The translations under genes and the position numbers were made by a program. The notes beneath the pieces are model-generated. The model was not told where the DNA came from, ran no database searches, and was given only the letters and a program-made list of their open reading frames with translations. A DNA stretch of 5,988 bases from Candidatus Bathyarchaeota archaeon. Its GTDB lineage: Archaea; Thermoproteota; Bathyarchaeia; Bathyarchaeales; Bathyarchaeaceae. How positions within the stretch are numbered: position 1 is the stretch's first letter; every line of letters starts with the position of its first letter. Location: NCBI GenBank assembly GCA_014859755.1, contig JACUTO010000095.1, positions 1-5,988 on the forward strand, in the 5' to 3' direction. This document shows, one piece after another, positions 1 to 4,651 of this stretch.

Positions 1-80
1 TTATTCAAGAGAATGGGCTCTTCAATCTTCATGTGGCATTTCGGATTTGGACAAATAACGACTTCGGATTTGTTTGGCAT
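1..80 (-). CDS. Partial small zinc-ribbon-like protein (N-terminus only)
   Basis: Only the first 26 codons lie in the window; the gene continues past the left edge. It starts at ATG 80-78 and contains a CPNPKC motif (residues 10-15), a CxxxxC zinc-knuckle half, followed by the hydrophobic segment IEEPILLN. From memory, this combination opens a family of short uncharacterised archaeal proteins that place a second CxxC further on, which would lie outside the window. The upstream four-cysteine gene on the same strand ends 34 nt before this ATG, so the two are probably co-transcribed. The reading frame stays open upstream back to position 119, but there is no usable ATG, GTG or TTG there, which favours ATG 80. 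A metal-binding role is inferred from the cysteines; no biochemical function is known to me. Confidence 0.6.
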   Translation of the reverse strand, partial: MPNKSEVVICPNPKCHMKIEEPILLN

Positions 81-114
81 TTTTATCTCATCGTTGGTTA
101 TGCGCGCGCGCAGA

Positions 115-333
115 TTAGGTTAAACTCGATATGTTTCTACATTCCAACATTTTTTTGCAAGTTAGGCATTCTTGCGGGACAGTCGCATTCTTAGGAAGAC
201 TCCTCAAGTATCCAAACTGCTGAGAACACCTTGAAGAACCTTTTTCCTTCTTCGCGGTCGATTTAACCAGCGGCTTCTCTTTTTGAGGTTGACCAAAAAT
301 CAGATTCTTAACCTTTTCTAACAATATCACCAC
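115..333 (-). CDS. Small four-cysteine protein with FGYL motif, function unknown
   Basis: A 72-residue protein starting at GTG (331-333); a second GTG follows directly (328-330), so the start is uncertain by one codon. The first 35 residues are lysine-rich with a short hydrophobic start (VILLEKVKNLIFG) and look like a flexible leader. The conserved part is residues 36-65: C36, then QFGYL (39-43), LPK (46-48), P53, ECLTC (55-59) and C65. The spacing C-x19-C-x2-C-x5-C would suit one zinc ion or an Fe-S cluster. I recall this motif at the C-terminus of longer archaeal proteins whose N-terminus resembles the next gene on this strand, so here the two halves may be separate genes. A TATA-like box sits about 45 nt upstream. 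No Shine-Dalgarno site is obvious. It is short, but the motif pattern makes it credible as a real gene. Confidence 0.68.
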   Translation of the reverse strand: MVILLEKVKNLIFGQPQKEKPLVKSTAKKEKGSSRCSQQFGYLRSLPKNATVPQECLTCKKMLECRNISSLT

Positions 334-373
334 ATCGTTGCTTTTCTAATATGAGAACCTTATTTGTTTAGGG

Positions 374-380
374 CATATAG
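374..380 (-). promoter_or_regulatory. Candidate TATA box for the small four-cysteine gene
   Basis: On the minus strand the sequence reads CTATATG, preceded by an A-rich stretch (ACTAAAC) that could serve as a BRE. An archaeal transcript would start about 25 nt downstream, near position 352, giving a leader of roughly 19 nt before the GTG start. An alternative AAACAAATA element at about 361-369 would give a nearly leaderless transcript. Assigned by pattern and spacing only. Confidence 0.35.
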
Positions 381-409
381 GTTTAGTGAAGACAAAATAT
401 GAATTATTG

Positions 410-428
410 ATGTTCTCTTCAAGAACAT
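410..428. repeat. Perfect inverted repeat ATGTTCT-N5-AGAACAT
   Basis: Two perfect 7-bp arms (410-416 and 422-428) flank a 5-nt spacer. It lies between the kinase 3' end and the small four-cysteine gene, about 35 nt upstream of the candidate TATA box of the latter. It could be a regulator binding site or an RNA hairpin in the kinase 3' trailer. It has no adjoining T-run on the minus strand, so it is not a typical bacterial-style terminator. Confidence 0.45.
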
Positions 429-467
429 ATTATCGACAAGGTGTATGCAAACCTGCATCAACTCATA

Positions 468-482
468 GAAAAAGAGGAAAAG
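468..482 (-). terminator. Possible T-rich terminator of the kinase transcript
   Basis: On the minus strand, about 58 nt after the kinase stop codon, the sequence reads CTTTTCCTCTTTTTC. Archaeal RNA polymerase commonly terminates at T-rich tracts in the non-template strand without needing a hairpin. No stronger T-tract is present between the kinase and the next minus-strand gene. The assignment rests on composition and position alone. Confidence 0.35.
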
Positions 483-539
483 TTAAGGGGTGAGAGCGTA
501 GGATAATTATATGCGGGCGCACATCTCTCGGTTTTTCAA

Positions 540-2006
540 TCATATTTTTGTTTCCATTGCTGTTTGAAGGAACATGTCCGCGAACTTGGGATAGATGCGA
601 TTGTACACTTCACAATTTTTGGGAATTGGGGTTATTTTCTCGGTAACTCTAACCATAGCGGCAATGGCTTCATCGATCGTTTTATGGAGCCCAACCCCGT
701 AACTCGTTAAAATCGCGGCACCAAGTGCAGAGGCATCTTCGATAACCCTAGTTAAAACAATAGGCTTTCCAGTTATGTCAGCTTGTATTTGCCTCCAGAG
801 GGGCGATCTAGCACCACCACCATCGACCCTTATTTCTGAAACTTCTATACCTTGACCCCCCATCACTTCAATGAAAAAGTTCATGCCATATCCAGCGCTT
901 TCAAGAATGGCTCTGGCAAGGTGAGCCTTTGTATGGCTGAAGGATAAGCCCCAAACTATGCCGCGGGAAAACATGAACAGTGGTATTACAATCAACCCGT
1001 CTGAACCCGGTTTAACAGAAGCCGCTTCTAAATTAAGTATGTCATAAGGATCTACTCCCACCGATCTTGCCGTTTCTACCTCTTTCAAGGAAAACTGGTC
1101 TCTAAGCCACCTGTAGATGAGACCTGTACCTGGTAAAACCGCCTCAAAAGCCCACTTGTTTGGAATCACGTGTGGAATGCAGAAAGTCCTAGTAAGCGGA
1201 TCGTAGAGGTCGAAGAGGGGTTTATCAATAACGGCGTCGACAAAGGTGCCTGTACCCGTTGTAGCTTTAATTATCCCGGGAGTTATCGCATTGAGCCCCA
1301 ATGCCGAGCATTGCTGATCTCCGCCGCCCATTACAACAGGCGTTCCAGCAGCTAATCCAACTTCACTAGCAGCTTCTGGCAATAGTTCGCCAGCAATCTT
1401 ACCTGACGAAAGAAGCGATGGAAACTTTTCGACCGGTATTTTCGCGGCGTCAGAGAGTTCATCAGACCATCTAAGCCTTATTATATCTAACAGACCATAA
1501 GCCGAATTGGTGAAGTCGCTTACAAAATTGCCCGTAAGCTTGTGGTATACGTAGGCATCAACCGTGATGAACTTGTATGTCTTCTTGAAAATGTCCGGTA
1601 AATTGTCCTTCAGCCACAGGATTTTGGAGATGGTGCCTCTTTGCGGGTACTGCTCAGATAAAGAATCAGCGGAAGGGGAGCTTCGGGCATCCATCCACGT
1701 CATGGCGGGATATAAGACTTCAGCATTTTTATCCACTGGCGCAACAGTCGCCCTCTGGGTTATCACCCCAATTCCGGCGACGTCCTTTGGATCGATTTTG
1801 GATAAGTCAAAGGCCTTCTTTGCCGACGTTTTAATTGCCATCCACCAGTCTTCAGGATTCTGTTCAACAATTCCAGGTGAAGGAGTTTGTGTGGGATACT
1901 CTTGATAGGCCTTCTCTAAAATGAACCCGCTAGCATCAAATACAATAGTTTTTGCAGCTGTTGTTCCGACGTCAAAAATAACCAAATATTGTTTTTCGCC
2001 GCTCAT
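540..2006 (-). CDS. FGGY-family carbohydrate kinase (glycerol/xylulose-kinase-like)
   Basis: A cytosolic kinase that transfers phosphate from ATP to a sugar or polyol hydroxyl. With start ATG 2006 it has 488 residues, normal for the family. The N-terminal actin-like lobe has DVGTT (12-16, phosphate loop), QRATV (84-88) and WMDAR (104-108). The C-terminal lobe has GGGDQQ (227-232, with D230 the likely catalytic base), TGTGTF (250-255) and DGGGARSPLW (395-404, adenosine site). ATG 2006 is preferred over GTG 2009 or TTG 2018 because GAGG lies 6 nt before it. In classical GlpK the motif is QRET, with Arg and Glu contacting glycerol; here the Glu is Ala (A86), so glycerol is not assured. The Trp of the W-D motif and F255 are kept as in GlpK. 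It is transcribed divergently from a redox operon containing a GlpA-like dehydrogenase, which favours a polyol or ketose phosphate pathway. Family assignment is secure, substrate is not. Confidence 0.95.
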   Translation of the reverse strand: MSGEKQYLVIFDVGTTAAKTIVFDASGFILEKAYQEYPTQTPSPGIVEQNPEDWWMAIKTSAKKAFDLSKIDPKDVAGIGVITQRATVAPVDKNAEVLYPAMTWMDARSSPSADSLSEQYPQRGTISKILWLKDNLPDIFKKTYKFITVDAYVYHKLTGNFVSDFTNSAYGLLDIIRLRWSDELSDAAKIPVEKFPSLLSSGKIAGELLPEAASEVGLAAGTPVVMGGGDQQCSALGLNAITPGIIKATTGTGTFVDAVIDKPLFDLYDPLTRTFCIPHVIPNKWAFEAVLPGTGLIYRWLRDQFSLKEVETARSVGVDPYDILNLEAASVKPGSDGLIVIPLFMFSRGIVWGLSFSHTKAHLARAILESAGYGMNFFIEVMGGQGIEVSEIRVDGGGARSPLWRQIQADITGKPIVLTRVIEDASALGAAILTSYGVGLHKTIDEAIAAMVRVTEKITPIPKNCEVYNRIYPKFADMFLQTAMETKI

Positions 2007-2012
2007 CACGAT

Positions 2013-2020
2013 CCTCAACC
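2013..2020 (-). promoter_or_regulatory. Ribosome binding site of the kinase gene
   Basis: The minus strand reads GGTTGAGG, ending 6 nt before ATG 2006. The GAGG core pairs with the 16S 3' end and fixes ATG 2006 as the start. It leaves only 3 nt before GTG 2009 and overlaps the TTG at 2018-2016. Confidence 0.65.
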
Positions 2021-2056
2021 TTAAATTAGCGTCTCGTACAAATTCACACCGAATAC

Positions 2057-2073
2057 GCCTTTAAGCTTTAGGC
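2057..2073. promoter_or_regulatory. Imperfect dyad, possible operator
   Basis: GCCT and AGGC arms enclose a 9-nt AT-rich centre containing the palindrome AAGCTT. One of the candidate kinase TATA elements (CTTAAAG on the minus strand) lies inside it, so a bound regulator would block kinase transcription. The arms are only 4 bp and may be chance. Confidence 0.22.
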
Positions 2074-2093
2074 ACATAAAATAGCGGGAACGA

Positions 2094-2102
2094 TTTTTAA
2101 AT
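2094..2102 (+). promoter_or_regulatory. Candidate TATA box of the redox operon
   Basis: The sequence TTTTTAAAT is preceded by the purine-rich GGGAACGA, a plausible BRE. The expected transcript start, about 24 nt downstream of its centre, falls near position 2122. That gives a leader of about 11 nt containing just the AGGTGA ribosome binding site. The agreement between these three elements is the main support. Confidence 0.45.
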
Positions 2103-2123
2103 GAAGGAGAATTGCTAAGAAGT

Positions 2124-2129
2124 AGGTGA
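2124..2129 (+). promoter_or_regulatory. Ribosome binding site AGGTGA
   Basis: AGGTGA is a six-base match to the complement of the archaeal 16S 3' end. It precedes two adjacent ATG codons (2133 and 2136); both spacings are acceptable, so it does not decide between them. The same 11-base string AGTAGGTGAAA recurs before the third gene of this operon. Confidence 0.65.
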
Positions 2130-2132
2130 AAC

Positions 2133-3584
2133 ATGATGGCAGATAAGGCTGGACCGTTGAAAGAGACTTTCCCTCACCCTCCTCGTCTATCAGATGCTTT
2201 TCTAGAAGAAGTCGAAAAGGTGGTTGGCAGTGCAGATTTAAAAACAAGCGAAGCAGAGCTCATAGCCCATTCGCGCGACTTTTGGCCACTTTCGCAAATT
2301 TGGTTTCTGAAAGGAAAAATTCCTGCCCTTCCTGAAGCAGTGGCTTATCCTGAAAGTACGCAAGAAGTTGCGAAAATCGTTAAGCTTTCGGCCAAATATA
2401 ACGTGCCCATTGTTCCATATGGTGGAGGCACAGGAGTGCTTGGTGGAGCCGTTCCCCTATTCGGCGGCTTGGTGGTGGACATCAAGAAAATGAACGAGAT
2501 TTTGGAAGTCAACGATAAAAGTCTGCTAGTCAAGGTTCAGGCTGGAATTAACGGATGGAGATACGAAGAGGCTTTGAATAGCTTAGGCTACACAGGAGGC
2601 CATATACCCCAATCTCTGCCTTCTTCAACTGTTGGCGGATGGATTGCCTGTCGAGCTGCCGGTCAATTCTCAACGAAGTACGGGAAAATTGAGGACCTCG
2701 TGGTGAGCGTTGAAGCAGTCATGCCGGACGGCAAAGTGGTGAAGTCGAAAACGGTACCCCGTTCGTCCACGGGTCCTCGCCTCGAACAACTTCTCTTGGG
2801 AAGCGAGGGCATTTTAGGGATAATCACCGAAGCCACGTTGCACATTTTTCCATTTCCCGAAAAAAGGGTTTTGCTTTCTTTTGCTTTTGATGAATTAGAA
2901 AGGCCTCTTGAAGCGGTGAGAAAAATCTTGAGGAGAGGTTTTTTTCCAGCGGTTGTCCGTATCTACGATGAAGCAGAGGTGAGCCTGCATTTTCGGAATC
3001 TTAAAGAACTGGAAGGAAAAAGCCTTCTTCTCTTTGTCTTGGAGGGAGACGCCAAATTGACGGATCTGGAGGCGGAAGTAGTAGCCGAAGAATGTCGAAA
3101 AGAAGGGGGATCTTTTAACGGTGAAGAGCCTGTGAAACACTGGCTCAAGACCCGTTTTGATGTCCACCTCCTAGCGGAGATGGTCAAGGCGGGAGCGGTG
3201 ATAGATACGATCGAGATAGCTACCACATGGGATAAGGCAACAGAGCTTTATCATAGAACCATCGAAAGCCTTCAGGCAGTAGACGGCACGGTCCACGCAT
3301 CAGGGCATTTCAGCCACTTCTACCAAGATGGAGCCTGTCTTTACTTAACTTTTGGAGGCTTTCCAACTTCGCCGGAGGAATACTACTGGCAAGCTTGGGG
3401 AGCAGTAATGGAAACTACTTTGAAGCTTGGTGGAACCATCAGTCATCATCATGGGGTGGGACTGGTCAGAGCCAAGTGGATTCACGAGGAACTGGGAGAG
3501 TACTTTGAAGTTCTAAAAAAGATTAAAAGCGCGATAGATCCGCTGAAGATTTTTAATCCCGGTAAATTGGGATGGGGCGAATGA
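2133..3584 (+). CDS. FAD-binding oxidoreductase, alkyl-DHAP-synthase / GlcD-like
   Basis: A flavoprotein of 483 residues (482 if the second ATG is used) in the FAD_binding_4/FAD-oxidase C family. The FAD-binding part has PYGGGTGVLGG (95-105), GYTGGHIPQS (152-161), STVGGW and AGQ.ST.YGKIED (165-188) and GSEGILGIITE (223-233). The C-terminal half has the features of alkyl-dihydroxyacetonephosphate synthase (AGPS): P..VRIYD (R276), HW...R (336-341), GHFSHFY (391-397, with Y397 a candidate active-site tyrosine) and SHHHGVG (437-443). It ends in DP...FNPGKL as in all GlcD relatives. AGPS makes ether lipid precursors in eukaryotes, but prokaryotic relatives are mostly untested. Here the next gene, 1 nt away, encodes a CCG iron-sulfur protein, which points instead to a dehydrogenase passing electrons on, as in GlcD-GlcF. 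It has no signal peptide or membrane helix. Family is secure; substrate is unknown. Confidence 0.94.
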   Translation: MMADKAGPLKETFPHPPRLSDAFLEEVEKVVGSADLKTSEAELIAHSRDFWPLSQIWFLKGKIPALPEAVAYPESTQEVAKIVKLSAKYNVPIVPYGGGTGVLGGAVPLFGGLVVDIKKMNEILEVNDKSLLVKVQAGINGWRYEEALNSLGYTGGHIPQSLPSSTVGGWIACRAAGQFSTKYGKIEDLVVSVEAVMPDGKVVKSKTVPRSSTGPRLEQLLLGSEGILGIITEATLHIFPFPEKRVLLSFAFDELERPLEAVRKILRRGFFPAVVRIYDEAEVSLHFRNLKELEGKSLLLFVLEGDAKLTDLEAEVVAEECRKEGGSFNGEEPVKHWLKTRFDVHLLAEMVKAGAVIDTIEIATTWDKATELYHRTIESLQAVDGTVHASGHFSHFYQDGACLYLTFGGFPTSPEEYYWQAWGAVMETTLKLGGTISHHHGVGLVRAKWIHEELGEYFEVLKKIKSAIDPLKIFNPGKLGWGE

Positions 3585-3585
3585 A

Positions 3586-4641
3586 ATGACCGCAATGGAT
3601 AAACTGATGAGTTGCGCCCTCTGTCCGAACATTTGCCGCTTCGCTTGCCCTATGGAAGAAGTTTGGGCCACGGAATCGTCATCTCCTTCCGGCAAAGCCC
3701 GCACAGCACTCCTTCTCCTTCAGGGTCAAATTCCATGGAATAAAGAGAACGTGAAGATTCTTTATCAATGTCTCACTTGTTGGGCTAGCAACGAGCCTTG
3801 TCCGTTTGAGGATTTGATCATTGGAGACTTGCTTGTGGAGGTACGCAAGGAGGCGGTGAAAAGGGGAGTGATTATTCCAGAAGTTGCAGCGATAATGGAT
3901 TCCCTTAGGAAATATGACAATCCTTATGGAGAAAGGAGGGCGAGAGTTAAAGCTCCTTTGAAAGAAGCGGAGCTCGTTTATTTCCCTGGTTGTACAGCGG
4001 AGTTGCGGGAGAAAGAAATAATTTCAGCTACGATTGCGGTTCTTCAAAAAGCTGGGGTAAACGCTCACGTCCTGAAGGGTCTCTGCTGCGGCTGGCCTGC
4101 CCTCCAAATGGGGGATGAGGAAAGCTTCTTGAGACTTGCGAAAAGAATTGAGAGAGCCCTTGAAGCTTGTAAAGGTAAAGTTTTGCTTGTAGGCTGCCCA
4201 AGTTGCTTTGAATACTTGACCAAGATTTATCCTGAAAGGGGTATAGACCTTAAGGTAAAAGTTGTGCATGCATCAACTTTCTTTCTTAATCTTCTTAAAG
4301 ATGGAAAGATTCTGGTCAAAGCCGTCCGCGAAAGAGTTGCGTATCACGATCCTTGCGCGTTAGGACGGAAAATGGGAATCTACGATGAACCGCGTGAGGT
4401 TCTTCACTCTCTGGGTTTGCAAGTTGTAGAACCGGAGAAAACGAGGGAATTTGCTACATGCTGTGGAGGTGGGGGTATGGTGGAAAAATCCCTCAAAGTT
4501 GCGCAAAAGAGAAAAAAGGAGCTCCTTTCAACCGGAGCCGAACTTTTCGTCACAGCCTGTCCAACTTGCAAGATGATGTTTAACAAAACGAAACTCGAGG
4601 TTCAAGATCTTTCTGAACTCTTGGCCAAGAGTCTTGAGTAG
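3586..4641 (+). CDS. Iron-sulfur protein with two CCG domains (GlpC/GlcF/HdrD-like)
   Basis: An electron-transfer subunit of 351 residues. The N-terminal ferredoxin-like part has C10-x2-C13-x3-C17-x3-C21-P, then C62-x2-C65-x6-C72-P. In the second motif the expected third cysteine is serine (S68, codon AGC at 3787-3789), leaving three cysteines. Two complete CCG domains follow: C136, CCG at 167-169, C204/C207; and C257, CCGGGG at 292-297, C325/C328. Such domains hold a noncubane [4Fe-4S] cluster in HdrB and occur in GlpC, GlcF, HdrD and LutA relatives. No membrane helix is visible, so it is probably a soluble or peripheral subunit. It begins 1 nt after the preceding flavoprotein's stop; ATG 3595 is an alternative start. 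It likely accepts electrons from one or both neighbouring flavoproteins and passes them to a quinone or another carrier. Which flavoprotein it pairs with cannot be told from sequence. Confidence 0.94.
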   Translation: MTAMDKLMSCALCPNICRFACPMEEVWATESSSPSGKARTALLLLQGQIPWNKENVKILYQCLTCWASNEPCPFEDLIIGDLLVEVRKEAVKRGVIIPEVAAIMDSLRKYDNPYGERRARVKAPLKEAELVYFPGCTAELREKEIISATIAVLQKAGVNAHVLKGLCCGWPALQMGDEESFLRLAKRIERALEACKGKVLLVGCPSCFEYLTKIYPERGIDLKVKVVHASTFFLNLLKDGKILVKAVRERVAYHDPCALGRKMGIYDEPREVLHSLGLQVVEPEKTREFATCCGGGGMVEKSLKVAQKRKKELLSTGAELFVTACPTCKMMFNKTKLEVQDLSELLAKSLE

Positions 4642-4645
4642 GTGA
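4641..4645 (+). promoter_or_regulatory. Ribosome binding site GGTGA supporting a TTG start
   Basis: GGTGA overlaps the last base of the preceding gene's TAG stop and lies 6 nt before TTG 4652. An in-frame TGA at 4643-4645 rules out any start further upstream, so TTG 4652 is the first possible start of the BON-dehydrogenase fusion. Confidence 0.65.
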
Positions 4646-4651
4646 AAATCT

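Larger units (their letters stand above)
334..539. other. Non-coding gap between kinase and small four-cysteine gene
   Basis: No convincing gene is seen on either strand. It holds the candidate terminator, inverted repeat and promoter listed separately. A 31-codon open stretch on the plus strand (411-506) encodes a helix-like peptide but has no ATG and no ribosome binding site. Confidence 0.5.
2007..2132. promoter_or_regulatory. Divergent promoter region between kinase and redox operon
   Basis: This 126-bp gap separates two divergently oriented transcription units and must hold both promoters. For the plus-strand operon there is a good TATA candidate at 2094-2102 (see separate entry). For the kinase the choices are weaker: CTTAAAG (minus strand, around 2061-2067) or CTATTTTATG (minus strand, 2074-2083), which would give leaders of roughly 30-45 nt. 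An imperfect dyad at 2057-2073 lies between the two promoters, a position suited to shared regulation. A four-codon ATG...TAA stretch at 2101-2118 overlaps the TATA box and is probably not translated. Confidence 0.55.

Noticed and set aside
40..72. Direct repeat TTCGGATTTG at 40-49 and 63-72
   Set aside because: Both copies lie within the coding start of the zinc-ribbon-like gene in different frames and are only 10 bp, so chance is likely.
411..506. A 31-codon plus-strand open stretch encoding a charged helix-like peptide
   Set aside because: It has no ATG, only an internal GTG at 441, no ribosome binding site and no upstream continuation. It could be a decayed gene fragment, but nothing positive supports that.
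1170..1905. Plus-strand open frames opposite the kinase (1170-1355 and 1564-1905)
   Set aside because: They lie wholly antisense to a well-conserved FGGY kinase, have no recognisable motifs and no ribosome binding sites.
2101..2118. Four-codon upstream reading frame before the redox operon
   Set aside because: It overlaps the TATA candidate and lies upstream of the expected transcript start, so it is probably not in the mRNA.
2345..3704. Several minus-strand open frames of 60-90 codons opposite the AGPS-like gene
   Set aside because: They overlap one another and a gene with clear family motifs, with low-complexity serine/proline-rich translations typical of antisense shadows.
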